Shown: one piece after another, positions 47,031 to 58,991 of the stretch
Layout: every line of letters starts with the position of its first letter
Position numbering within the stretch: the first letter of the stretch is position 1
NCBI GenBank assembly: GCA_959347315.1
Contig: OY365810.1
Location: 9,147,647-9,211,646, forward strand
Direction: 5' to 3'
DNA length: 64,000 nucleotides
Source: Bimastos eiseni
Taxonomy: Eukaryota; Annelida; Clitellata; Crassiclitellata; Lumbricidae
Made by a program: the position numbers and the translations under genes
Notes under the pieces: model-generated
The model's input: only the letters and a program-made list of their open reading frames with translations
What the model was told of the DNA's origin: nothing
Database searches by the model: none

Positions 47031-49570
47031 ATGGTACTGTTATTGCTCGGGAGATGTGGGATCTATACAGTGAGACGTGTGACACTTATGTTACATGTGT
47101 GTTTTGCATTTGCACATGGTGCTTTTTGTGACCATTTTATGTTAAATTGACTACCTGTGCTATTGTGATAAACATGTCAGGAACTAGCACAACTTGTGCA
47201 ATGTACACTTAAGTTAAGATGTTTATATTTAAAGTACAATAGCACTTCTCTATTACGCACTCTTTGAAAGCTGTATCATGCGCCTATTTGCAACAAGGTT
47301 TTAATTCGAGTGAGTTTATGTTCTAAAGTTGTATTTAATTTGTGATTCGTGTTACATGAGCACATGTTTATGATGAATATAACATATATGTTGTATGTTA
47401 AATAGATAATATTTATCATGATCCATATGCTCATTATGTGAGTTTTAAGTACATAAATCAATATGATGTATGTATAATCAGGTGCTAATATGGATACTAT
47501 TTCTTCACACTATCGAAACACTGATTGTGTGCGATTGTTGGGTAGTTCTGAGTGCTTGGTTTTGTTTTCTTATGAACTCAGAGGTGTATGGTAACTCAAC
47601 AGTGGTCGTGACTGTCATCATGAAAATATTGCTTGCAACGAAACATTTTCAGTATCATGGAAAGATACAGTGCCGAGCCGTGTGTAACAAATAGTGTTGA
47701 TTTATTTTGAAGTCTGGTTCTGCTTATGTGATGTGAAATGGTCATGGTTGTCTTAGGCCCTGACTGCTGATGTGACATTGTGACCCATGCCGTTTAAAAC
47801 CTTGCCAAGGAAAAAGAATATTATGTAAAATGTAGCATTTATAATATATTCATGACACGTCGACTGTGGTAGATTAACTCCCTCTGTTGTGTGGTCTATG
47901 TCAACTGAGTTTTGACTCCAAAATAAGTTTACTCTTTGTTATGAATCTGTCTTTCGGTGCTTGGCAATAGTGTAGGATGTGAACTGTTATTATTAACTTT
48001 GATTTTAAAGTAGAGTCTTGAAATATTTTTGCATGTAGCCATTTCATATCGTTTGAATTAATTATCACATATGGAAAATTCAATGATTAATGTTGATTAG
48101 TTTGACCGAATGCTTGCACTCCAGTTCTGAGTTCTGTATAGCAATACACCCAATGATCATTTACTTACATGACAATACAATGCCTGCATATATTTGAATG
48201 ATGTAAATTGCAACTTTTCAAGATGAAATCCTGTGAAGATCATTCTTCATACAATTCTCCTGTATTCCATGTTATTCAATTTTCCTGTATATAGAAGCTG
48301 CTCTTTATGATGAGCTCAGAGTCACTACCAGATGCATGTTTTCATACATACCTAAAATGGGGAAACCAACTGAGTTGTATACATATTATAAGGATGTAGT
48401 CCATTCTTCTAGTTGAGGCCTTTTTATATACATACATTTGATGCATACAAATGCATTCACACAGATGGCTGTGTGTGGATGAGTGTGCCTGGCATTGCTG
48501 TGAACGAACAAACTAGACACCTTCTGTCACGTGGACCAATCAATCTGTTAGTGTTATTTGCAACAATAAACAGAACAACATGAGTGCCATTGGACTAAGC
48601 GCTTATACATGTACATTTGAATAACCAAGGATGTAAGATGATAAAAGTCTCTTGTTTTATAGCTGTTATTAGTGTAAGGTCATTTATGAGATTGTTGTTT
48701 ACGAGATTTTGCCATTGTCTACGTGTTGGTCATTGTTCACTAAATGTGGCGTGTTATGACCAAATTTGTAATTAAAAATGAAGGCATTTGATATTTGACA
48801 TTACAAGACTATGCAGCAGGATTAGAACTGTTTTAGCATTTAGGAACATTTAATAGAAATTGTAGCATATCATTTAGGAAAATTCTGTCGTTAAAAGTAT
48901 GATATTGTGAAATAAAATATAATTCTTTATTTTTTTATAGATTGCACTGTCATCTAATTAAACCATGGATGATTTGATGGTGGCAGTAAGAGAATATTTT
49001 GGGTTTTAAGAATAAATTATTGTTTTAAGAAAATTTTATTGTATGAGATTACTTGCATAACATTGTAGCAATCAGTTTAGGAAATTTGTAAAATATTTTA
49101 TATGAAAATTGCATAAACTTGTAACATCATTACACATAAATTGCTTTGAAACTATAGATTGGTTTTAACCGAATTTAATGGCATTACATTTATTTATATG
49201 TAGAATGCATAAAGAACTTAAATTGACAGAGAATGTAGACGTTTAGTAATTTCTGTTTTAAATGGAGATACTCTGAATTCTTACTTAAGGCGTTATTTGT
49301 GCGTTTATTATAAATAAACTCACAAGAACTAAGTGACGTGTGATTACTGATTATCCACTTGTTGTGGAATTGGAAAGTGCTTTGACAATCCATCAATGCT
49401 TAGTTAATAAATTAATATAAAGTGTTTGATCGCAAGAAGTTGGTAGATATGATAGCCATCCCAGCTCACAGGAAGTGAGTAGACTTACTGCTGCAGTATT
49501 CAGGGATCAGATCCTAATACGTTGGATGAAGAATTGACAGTTTTAAAGAGTTTATTGAGTTATTGCATTT
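47031..49570. other. No gene seen
   Basis: AT-rich sequence with only short incidental open frames. It may include more NKAIN 3' UTR. Confidence 0.4.
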
Positions 49571-49753
49571 CAGCTCCTTTGGTCTAGGGGGTGAATAGTC
49601 CAATAGGGGGCGATCTCGTTTGAGAGGTAGGGGAGGGACACCCAATGAGAGGGGTAAGAAATGTGGGGGACAAACATATAACGTGTCGTCTCTGCAAAAG
49701 GTGAGGGGGACTTGTACACGTCGACCCCTTCACCCCCGGGATCGCTGCCTCTG
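49571..49753. mobile_element. Possible short hAT-like MITE
   Basis: Left CAGCTCCTTTGGTCTAGGGG then GTGAA and right reverse complement CAGAGGCAGCGATCCCGGGG then GTGAA; G-rich like the element at 7392. No target duplication. Confidence 0.4.
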
Positions 49754-50104
49754 AGTAGGCCTTTGACAACTGATACAGTTGATTGGAGTTTGATATTTGT
49801 TGGCTATTTGGTGCAAATAACGCGTCCTGTTGGACGGAAGCATTTCTGATGTTGTTGCCTTGTTGTGTTTGAGAGGAAATGTTGTTGTATAGTTTGTAAT
49901 ATTATGTATTTGTGCTTTGGCCTGTTGTATGGAGATCGGCCAGTAGTGGCTAGTAAGTTGTCCTGTGATTAAACTGACCAAGAAAAGATTTCTATTGGAA
50001 CCTGAATTAACTAAATTTAAATGCCTTTAAGCAACTGGTAACTGCTTCAGATTAAGTCAGGTAATTGATTTCCATTCCTCAACATAATGTTTCTTGTTAT
50101 GGTA

Positions 50105-50275
50105 GTTGCAGTTTAACGACACTGTTATAGCAAAGATCATTGGCGTCGCCCTCCTTCTTTATCCAAGCTTGGGATTGGCACTGCCTGAGACTGGCAGTGA
50201 CAGAGTTTTTACTTGTTATGTAATGCAGTTAAATATTTATATAGCGCCACTGTAGGAAAACACCACATTGCTGCA
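50105..50275. repeat. Interspersed repeat (as 25653) followed by a LINE-tail fragment
   Basis: 50105-50205 matches the 25659 unit; directly after, AAATATTTATATAGCGCCAC (50224-50243) is a LINE-tail copy of the 5085 type. Confidence 0.55.
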
Positions 50276-50395
50276 GGTTTCCGTGTTCGTTTAACTGCAC
50301 CTATCCTCAGTGCAATGGGTCGTGCTGGTGCGCAGAGCTCGTTGCTCAAAATGGGCCAATTGCGCTTAGCTTTCACGCAACATTTTATAAATTTT

Positions 50396-51735
50396 GGGGT
50401 TACCGTTGTTTTACTGCTTGCCTTTTAGTAGCCGTTAGGTTTGTGAGTTCAAGAGAAGGACTAGAATTTAGAGCTGTTTGAATTGTATAGGACCATCAAT
50501 GGCTGCCTTGTTGTTAGTTAGTGGCACAATATTAATTAAGGTATGATAAAAAATATGCTGAGTTATGTTACAACTTATTTGAATGTATCTGTGCAGTTTT
50601 TTGGGAATTGTACGTGTGGCTTCGATTTTTTTGTGTATTCCGAGATGGGTTGTTTTTTTACGATCATTGTAAATACGTTTTTTATGTTCTTTTATTTGAG
50701 TGGACATTGGTTTTACAGACTTATGATCAGGCAGTGTAGCATGAAGTGGAATTTTCCAGATATTTAAACACCTTTTTGAAGCAATACTGATCAAACCACT
50801 AATGTCACCTTCACAGTGCCCAGGGCTAGTGGAGTTCGTCACAACAGTGTTGAGAAATCATGATTTTCAATGCGCTGAATGGTTTTGGAGATACAGTATT
50901 GGAAGTTGGGACAATAATTGCAGGGGTATGACACATCATGAGAAAGATGCTTAGGGAAGATAATCTGTCAAGTTTGGGGCTGATGCACCATTTCTGGGTT
51001 CTACAAGGGAATAATACAAGTAGATTTTAAAAGAAAACATGGAGACAGGAAGTGGCTGGGTTTTCCATGGTCTATGAGGTATATAAAACAGTTATTCAAA
51101 TTGCATAGTATCTTTGTTAGGATGTAGGTACCACAACTTCTTAGACTGTGTGATTGACTGACAAGCATGTCTACCAATGAGCTGCTTATCTGCCTTGACA
51201 TTGCCCATTTCCTGCTAATACTCAATGCTACATTCTTGCTCTGTCTTGTGTTATACATATGCCAAACACCCAGTCGTCTGTTTTTTCAGGTGCCAGTTCT
51301 AATTTCTTCTGACCTGGTTCAATTCCAGTTATTCTTCATAGAAAGAAGCCAATGGTTTCAACAAACTGTAGTTAAATTTATGTTTTCGACCTGTGTTGTG
51401 TTGACAGTCATTGGTTTCGGTGGCCAGCGATCAAAGCAAAAACTTAACGCCCTGATCTTTCTTGCCTGTTTCCATAATTGCTTGAAAGCCATTCTGCTTG
51501 ATTTTGGTTTTATGCGTCAGGTTGTGAAAGCATTTGATGGTCTTCTCGTTCGTGACACATCATTATACAAATTTCTCACAATGCAGTGCTTTCTAAATTT
51601 AGAGGGTACAGTTATTTTAATTCTTGCCGTTTAGTAGTCGTTAGATTCGAGAATTCTCCGAGGACCAGAATGCAGAGCTTTTTGATTAAGGCCTTAATGC
51701 CGAATTGTATAGGACATCAATGGCTGTTAATCCAC
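50396..51735 (+). repeat. Two diverged copies of a 110-bp dispersed repeat
   Basis: GCTTGCCTTTTAGTAGCCGT...GAATTGTATAGGACCATCAATGGC (50417-50503) recurs as TCTTGCCGTTTAGTAGTCGT...GAATTGTATAGGACATCAATGGC (51622-51725). The stretch between, including the open frame 51167-51634 (hydrophobic, no domain), is not assigned. Confidence 0.6.
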
Positions 51736-53195
51736 CAATTTAAACATTTTGAATTATACTTTTCTAGTGTTTCGTTTTGGAATGTATGTGACTCACGATG
51801 TATCGTAGTCAAGACAATTTCTGCTTAAACTCCTGTTGATCAATTTCTGGTAATTATCAATAATATGATGGCATGCACAGAAGTGAAAGTTGTTAATACT
51901 GTGAAGTATAATTGTATCATCCGTGCTGTTTATCGCATCTAGTTACATCGATGCATGATCAAATGCCAGATAAAAGTTCGTCTGTAACTGTGAACCAAAT
52001 TTTAAAAACATTATTGTAGACTCCACTGCAAGTTGCTCACTGATGAATTCCTAAGCAATTATGTTGCTGACTACACGTTTAACACAGAGTACATTCCCAT
52101 TATATTACCATCACTGCTTAATCAGTTCAGAGGCAAGAATAAACCCAGATTGATATTTACAGAATCAAGACATCAACTGACATGAAAAAATAACTTTACT
52201 ATTGAGATGTGCATTTTTGTGCTTTTAAAGTCATAATCCTAATAGTTAGAGCAATATTATTTCTGAATTATACTCGTTTGACGAGTATCTTGACAAAAGT
52301 TGTTTTGCCTGACAGAAGTTGTTTAAATATTTATGTGGCATTATGGTTTAGACATCTTGCTTTGTTATGCATCATTGTTGGTATTATTCAACTTACAGTA
52401 ATGTGAATTAATTTGACGACAGCAATAAGATTGTTGAAGACAGATTTCTGTACTGCTTTACCCAATACTGTTGTGCCTGATGTAGCCCCATAAACAGTGC
52501 AACATAATCAACAAAATGGAATTTCAAGATTATTTAAAATAATTTAAAATTGTTGGCCTCTTTCGATATTTTCTTTGTGCTCTTGTTGGATTTGTTAACA
52601 TCGTTGTATTGTGTTTCTTGTCACAGGAAAAATGCCTGACATTCACCTTTCTTGCATTCTGTTTGATACATACTAAAAAATGTTACTGGAAATTCTATAG
52701 CTTGATTGTGTATGATAAAATTGTTGTTAATATCTATAATGATGTGGGGCCATGTCTTTGTATGAATGATTTGTCTGTAGAAACATCTACAAGTTATGTA
52801 TTAATGACTGTTTCAGACTCTCTTTCTATCTATACAAGGCTAGCAACTGCTAGGTGCATTTAAGAACAGCTTTGGTTCATAGTTTTCTAAGTTTGCCTAT
52901 TTTTCTCTCTAAAAATGAGTTTTGTTTGTACACATGAGAGCCTGAGAACATAATTGCAGACTGTGATTGCTAGACCAACATTCAGAGCTTACACTAAAAA
53001 AGTAGACTGATCACACCTCAAGTTAAAATTGTTTCAGTTCAGTTTTAGAAAATTAAATCTGTACGGTCTGTTTTGGTGATTCTATTGGCATGAACAAATA
53101 TTCCTTCAACCATTATCCTGACACCCTATTCTGTGTGCATTGTGCAAACTTGGGGAACAATTCATAGTTGAGCTGCCAGAGAAACTCTAGGACTT
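51736..53195. other. No gene seen
   Basis: No exon with family features or transposon ends noticed; possible 3' UTR of the alternative zinc-finger exon near 53195 on the minus strand. Confidence 0.4.
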
Positions 53196-53414
53196 CTAAT
53201 ATAGATGTGAGCTCTGTTGCAGACGACATCTTCTGTTCAAGCGATGTCGGCTTAGCTGATTTCTCCAAGCGAAGCTTTGTCCGCAGCTAACGCAGATGTG
53301 TTTGAGCAGCTTGAGGTGACCGGCTTCCAAGTGTTCAACACAGTCCCACCATCTATCAAACACTGCAGTACACAAGACGCACGAGATCTTGCTCAGTCCA
53401 GAGACATCTATTTG
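53196..53414 (-). CDS. Alternative terminal exon with a zinc-finger pair (C2H2 plus C2HC), probably of the 58991 gene
   Basis: After a TTGTTTTGCTTTCAG acceptor, the exon opens in phase 0 and runs 72 codons to TAG. It encodes CVLC-x12-H-x4-H (residues 12-33 of the exon) and CVSC-x12-H-x5-C, the same fold order, spacing and linker length as the exon at 57151-57420. Both exons are phase 0 at their 5' side, so each could be joined to the phase-0 donor at 57981. It lies 3.7 kb beyond the first zinc-finger exon on the same strand. Most likely it is a mutually exclusive 3' exon giving a 409-residue isoform with a different DNA-binding end, as in Drosophila lola; an independent small gene is the alternative. 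The two pairs share the second-finger pattern C..CGQ.F.WR..LS.H but differ elsewhere. Confidence 0.7.
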   Translation of the reverse strand, partial: QIDVSGLSKISCVLCTAVFDRWWDCVEHLEAGHLKLLKHICVSCGQSFAWRNQLSRHRLNRRCRLQQSSHLY

Positions 53415-53499
53415 CTGAAAGCAAAACAATCATACACCATGTCACACATGTTTGATACCACACATAATGATAAACAGATAACAGTTGTATTTTCTATGA

Positions 53500-53828
53500 C
53501 AGCGTTTCTCTATCTTTTTTGACTGTGGAACCCGTTTGTTCTTAAATTTTTGGTGGAACCCTCTCCACAACTAAACATTCAGTTGTTGGTACAAATGCTC
53601 GATAAAGCAGACAATTATACATTTAGGTCTAGATTAGATTAATAACGACACAAATGTCGATGACAATGACATATGAATTCTCTTTCATATCAAGTTATAT
53701 GTAAGTGTTAAGTAAAGAGCCTCCTGTGAACAATTCGTATAATTTATTTTAAATTGTTTAAAGCTTATTGTTTACACTGAAAGTTTTCCACGGAACCCTT
53801 GTCTTCACCTCACGAAACCCTAGGGTTG
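53500..53828. mobile_element. hAT MITE, copy B, perfect 8-bp target duplication
   Basis: Begins CAGCGTTTCTCTATC and ends GAAACCCTAGGGTTG; TTCTATGA occurs exactly on both sides (53492-53499, 53829-53836). Interior blocks (GGAACCCTTGTCTTCACCTC, AACTAAACATTC, GCAGACAATT) match copy A at 43851. Confidence 0.88.
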
Positions 53829-53854
53829 TTCTATGACATTAGTAACACTTAAAG

Positions 53855-54587
53855 CAGAGGTGGGCAACCTTTTCTGTGCAAAGGCCAGAGGGCCTTGTAA
53901 TAATTATAATATTGAATGAGATCTCTGAAATTTAAAACAGTTTTTAACCGTAATTCAGTTTCACTTAAATTCATTCCGAAATTGCCATGCTTCATCTGAA
54001 AATGTCGTCTGAGATTGTACTCTTTGAAAACAGCTACCGACTCCTGACATCTTCAGCACACAGCATTAGTTTTAATATCAATGAAAACTACTTTGTTGTC
54101 TAGTCTTTTTACACTTATCACAATTATTCTCTTTTTAGTTTGGCACACTCATTCCTCTTTTCAAAATATTAATCATAATATTTAAAATTATTTTGTGAAT
54201 AATAATTATTTTGAAATAGTTTACACAACAAACTCAAAACTTTTAAAATTGCACAGGAGATGTAACAATTTTTTTCAATATAGGCTACTATGATTTCAGG
54301 AAGTAATTAGAAAACTAGGAGAGGTGGGTGTATTAGAAAATTCACTCCAACTTTGGAAATTTACAGCATAATTATTTTAAAATGTGCCGTTATACTATTA
54401 ATATTTATTAACATTACAAATAGTAATTACGTGATATTATTATAACAATTTAAAAAATTTCCACTGAGATTATAAATTTTCAAAGGATTTTGCAAACAAT
54501 TGTGCACATTTATGAAATATTAATCGAGCTGGCAGGTCTTACGGGCCACATTAAATGTTTCATGTGGCCCACAGTTTGCCATCCCTG
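53855..54587. mobile_element. hAT MITE with 8-bp target duplication
   Basis: Ends CAGAGGTGGGCAACCTTTTC and reverse complement CAGGGATGGCAAACTGTGGG; flanks ACTTAAAG (53847-53854) and ACTCAAAG (54588-54595), 7 of 8 identical. AT-rich noncoding interior. Inserted 18 bp from copy B. Confidence 0.9.
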
Positions 54588-54595
54588 ACTCAAAG

Positions 54596-55446
54596 TATAA
54601 TAAATTAAGGTTTTTCGCACATCACTGGTTTTGAAAGCCATATCAAAACCCAGTTATAACAGGGTTGTTTGATAAGTCAAATTAAATCCCAGTTCTTGAG
54701 CATCTTTAATCAGATTCCTCCTAGAACAATACAATGAGGGTCATGTGTACATTGGTAAATCACATTAGCTATGACGATAACAGTTATCTGCAATATTATT
54801 GTCAAAAAATGAATGAAAATCTTGTTTTAACCAACCAGTATGCAATGAAAATAATGCACAAATGAACACAAGGTTATGCATATATACAAAATTTGTTTCT
54901 ACCCGTCTTTATATTACACCTCAAGATGCTGATTACTAAATTGAGTCGGGTCTGAAGAAATGTGACCACTGTAAAAATTTACTAATTATGAAGAAGTTTT
55001 CACAATTATCAAAGCACCGCATTAAGGATACAAAGGATACAACTTACTATTATGCCTTTACTAAGTGCCTAAAATGTGTATAGACTGGTATTAAGGCTGC
55101 CTGGGAATTTTAGTGTGCTTAACATTATCAATCAACAGCGCTAATCAAAAGCTTTTTGAGTGAAGAACTTGCTCAAGGTCCCTACACAGAGAGTCATGTC
55201 AGAAGGCGCTCGAAGACTCTCCGCATTGCAACGTAAGTGCTCTAATGAATTGTCTACCAATTTCTATGCCACTTGTCCAACTCAAACAGATCCCTCTTCC
55301 AGAAAACTATCTACTGGTCAAAAGAAATTCAGTTTATGTTATGATTTAAATGTCAAAACTTGCCAAATATAACATGATTCAGTAGTGGCAATAGCTTTGT
55401 TTTTACTTGAAGTTATGCTTTCCCAGTTTTCACTTACACATTAATT
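54596..55446. other. No gene seen
   Basis: Part of the interval between the two zinc-finger exons. The 70-codon plus frame at 55160 has no recognisable feature. Confidence 0.4.
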
Positions 55447-55540
55447 ACAAATATTTATATAGCACCCCTACAAGGCTGCCACTCAGGAGCGCTCCTTATC
55501 CCAGCACAGCTGAAAAGGACAGTTTCAAGGTGAATTTTTG
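55447..55540 (-). repeat. LINE-tail fragment, best-preserved short copy
   Basis: AAATATTTATATAGCACCCC, then CTCAGGAGCGCTCCTTATCC and CAGCACAGCTGAAAAGGACA, parallel to 11190-11260 (CAGCATGGCTGAAAAGGACA). Confidence 0.65.
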
Positions 55541-55656
55541 TTATTTGATGAATATGTAATTCTACATGATAGGCAGAGTATAGTACATCATACACAGCTG
55601 TCATTTATTTCTTCCAGTTTAGTTAGTTATGCAAATATGTATCTGACTATCCACAT

Positions 55657-56807
55657 CAGGCGCTCCCGACGCTTACGGTCCTAGGGGTCCTGGGACCCCC
55701 TGTTTTGGTGGCAGAGGTCAAGCAATGGTACAGGACCATCACTTTCTCTAACAATATTTAGCGTATTTGCCATTAGCCTAATCTGTATGAAGGGTAAATA
55801 CGATACAATTTATTTCTCTAGTCCATACTCTATCTCTATGGTCAAGATCAATAGTATTTTCGATTTTCTGACGTCAAAACCACGGTCACGAGTCTCACAA
55901 CAAACTTGTCCAACTGAAATTTTCTAATTACCAGGCTTAACAACAGTAAATTTTCGTGCAAAAAAGTAAGCAAAATTTTAAGTAAAATTTGCAGTAAAAT
56001 TTTGAAGTTGTAGCCATGAAAAGACGACATATGCCTAATAAGCGGCTCTTCGTCGACTAAAACCTTTTACAAGATCGACGATGTCCGCAGCGCGATTAAA
56101 TCACGTTACTGTTTTACATATTCATCGAGAATTGACGGTAAAAGTACTGTCTATTGACATTTGCACTAAGTTTGCTGCTGGGCATGAATTCGACCGTGCA
56201 ATGTTTGGTGATTTTTGAGTAGGCCTATTATCAACTCGGAAGATGATAAGCTATTAAGCCATAATTAAGCATCGTAGCTATTCACCATATAAGTTGTTTC
56301 AATTATAGCAATGGCCCAATGAGCGAATAGTTCACTGTTTATGACAGTCTATAAATTCTACAATAGAAAACTTGTATTAACTAACTATAAATTTAATAAA
56401 ATTTGATTTAAATCTGTATTATACTACATGTATCAAGAATTTATTGTGATTTAAGTAAATATTTTAATGAATGAATCAGTTTCTTAAAATTCACATGTTT
56501 CACTTTCATGATTGTTCATCCATAATTCTACAAATTCAATGCAAGTGTTAAGTTTAATAAATTGATTTGATCATTTAATATTTGCTTAGGCCCACATCAT
56601 CATGATTTTTCTAACTCTCAATCTGCCTGGAATAGAAACATGCATTCTTATCAGTTTTTTAACCAAACTTATGCTAGTTTTGTTACATTGACCCTGAGTT
56701 TTGTCTTCGTGACCTCAAAGTGGGGGTCACAGTAACAAACATGTGGGGCAAGATTAACAGATCTAATTATTTTGACCCCCACTTTTTGACCCAGGTCTGA
56801 GCGCCTG
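55657..56807. mobile_element. hAT element, 1151 bp, perfect 8-bp target duplication
   Basis: Ends CAGGCGCTCCCGACGC and reverse complement CAGGCGCTCAGACCTGGG; ATCCACAT flanks both sides (55649-55656, 56808-56815). Inside each end lies a G/C-run region (GGGTCCTGGGACCCCCTG; GACCCCCACTTTTTGACCC). No transposase frame remains. Confidence 0.88.
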
Positions 56808-57150
56808 ATCCACATAAACAGTTTAAAGAACACGAAAGGAACGGGCTGCAACAACTTTAGAGTGAATCAATTTCTGAACATTCCATGGCATCTGTAAAGA
56901 AACATCTCAGTAGAAAATAAACTAAATTCCTCAAGAATAGTTGGTTATGTACCAGTATGTATGTTGCTGAAGATATACATTTAGTGCCTCTTAGGAATGT
57001 TTCAAAAGAAATACGACCTAAGATGATTTAAGGGCAGTGCGACTGTTCCGTTAAAAGTGTGGGAAACTACGACAACTAAGAAGAACGAATGCCGTTAGTT
57101 CAACTGTTCAAAGTCCTCTAGTTTCAATATCATCAGCTCCAGCTATAACT

Positions 57151-58991
57151 TCAACAGAATCCAGGCTTTGCGATAGCAGGGCAAGCTTTTTTGTGGTAGC
57201 TCAGCATGGAGCGCCACTTGAATCCTTGGCCGCAGAATGTGCACTTGTATCGGTAGCGAGATAAGTGAGTTCCCTGGATGTGATCGTTAAGAGTCTGGCG
57301 AGATTTCAGCACAGTTTTGCAGATGTGACATTCAAGGGGGATGTCGTGCCTGCTCGAAGCATACAGGTAAGACCCGGGATCTTCACTGATATGTGTGTGA
57401 TCCGTTTGACTTGTGGATGCCTGAAGGAAAACAAAATGAGAAGAAGCCTCAGCGACGCACGTAAAGAAAAGGAGCATCATATTTGTGTACATTTACACAT
57501 TCAGACACACTCAACTACACTGCAAGGATGACAATAGAAAATATTCAGGATGCTCCAAATGTGCGCAATGAAACACAGAAGCAGCTTCACATTCAGAAAT
57601 TTCCCACAAAGAATTCAAACCAAGCTCAAGGACGCTGCACAGAAAATGGGTTACTACAACACAATAGTCCAGACTTGAAGCTCTTACATAATAACTTGGC
57701 ACTACTACACGTCAATACTGATTCACTACATACACACAAAGTGTCTCAACTGGAAAAGAGGTACAGTCGAGTGTTTGCTAGGGCTAAGAGCATTCGTCTT
57801 ATATATGCCAAAGCAAAACAGTGGCGCCTGACAAGTGATTTAAGTGCTAACAAATATATGTATGTACATGTATACAGGTACATAGTTATGTAGGAGATGT
57901 GATATTATCATCTAGCAGTGTCAGCTTTTAATGTGTGTGTATCCTAAGATAATCCTCCCTATCAAATAGTTTTCACTGACCTGAACACAACCCCGTTGAA
58001 TGTATTCCATATATCTAGACTTCATGTTGGGCATATGGTCGATCGATTGCATCAAAGGTTCGGACTCCGGGAAAGGCAGCGAACCCTCTCCAAAGAATTC
58101 TTCTTCGCCCGATATCTGCATATCGAACGTCTGATTGTCCGTCACCTCAAAGATCTCAGACTTCACAAAGACACAATCATCATCACCTCCTCTGTCCTCA
58201 CATTTCACAACAACGTTCTGATCCAATGCACCTACATCATCGTCCAACTCAGAAGGCAATTTTAAGATATTGCTCAATGCATCGTCGTATTCGTTAATGT
58301 TTGGCTGGTTCGTTGGAATTGCCGAAGCCACGGAATCGTCTGAAGCGGCTTCCCGCGCTGCTGCGGACTCGTTATGCCCGGAAGAGGGTTCCAGTGAAAA
58401 TTCATTTCCTTCGATTAAATGATCGCTCAAGATGTTGGCAATTTCTGATTTGATCGAGGCATCGGAATATGGCTTGGCTGGGATATCTATAGTTTGATCA
58501 GAAGTAGGTTTTGTTGACTGTGGTCCTTTGTCTAAACTTCTACAAAGATCTGCTTTGTCTTGATTACTGGTCCTTGATATATTATTTTCTTCAGACCGCG
58601 AATCAACCCGTTTTCGTTTTGCAGGTCTTTTGCTCGAACCGTCTTCTTCTGTTTCGTTAATTTCCACAGATTCTACAGCCTGGGTCACAATTTTTGTAAT
58701 GGCACAATCTTTAGACTTTCGATATAAATGTCGTCTGCTTGTATCGTCAGATTCTGCCCTCTTCAATGCAACCAATTCATGAGAGGTTTTGCCTTTCTCG
58801 CTCTGTTCATCTGCTTCCGTTCTTACTTCTTCTTTGAAGCTGACAAGTATGACGTCTTCCTCGCCTAGAGTGATTCCAATGATTCCCTCGATGGAAACTT
58901 TCAGCGACTCCACCATGCAGCTGTTCTTGCAAAGCAGCAGCACAGCCTCGGAAATCACTTTCCTCAGGCGCTCCCGTTCGGATTTCAACAT
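57151..58991 (-). CDS. Lola-like zinc-finger protein, two-finger C-terminus
   Basis: Two minus-strand exons, 58991-57981 (337 codons, phase-0 GTCAGT donor) and 57420-57151 (acceptor TTTTGTTTTCCTTCAG, stop TGA), give 426 residues. The N-terminus (LRKVISEAVLLLCKN...GIIGITLGEEDVILVSFKEE, residues 9-55) looks like a compact folded domain; I recall similar starts in predicted lola-like proteins of marine invertebrates but cannot verify this. The middle is acidic and disordered with a nuclear-localisation-type KRPAKRKRV (121-129) and three sumoylation-type sites (IKSE 180, VKCE 262, VKSE 276). The C-terminus has C368-x2-C371-x12-H384-x4-H389 and C397-x2-C400-x12-H413-x3-C417. It should be a nuclear DNA-binding regulator. 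A second zinc-finger pair that fits the same donor lies at 53196-53414. Confidence 0.85.

Noticed and set aside
50468..50842. 124-codon minus-strand frame
   Set aside because: No family feature and adjacent to dispersed repeats; chance is likely.
51167..51634. 155-codon plus frame, hydrophobic
   Set aside because: Flanked by copies of a dispersed repeat, no membrane-protein family resemblance, no codon or splice support.
57265..58265. Plus-strand frames opposite the zinc-finger exons
   Set aside because: Shadows of the minus-strand coding exons.
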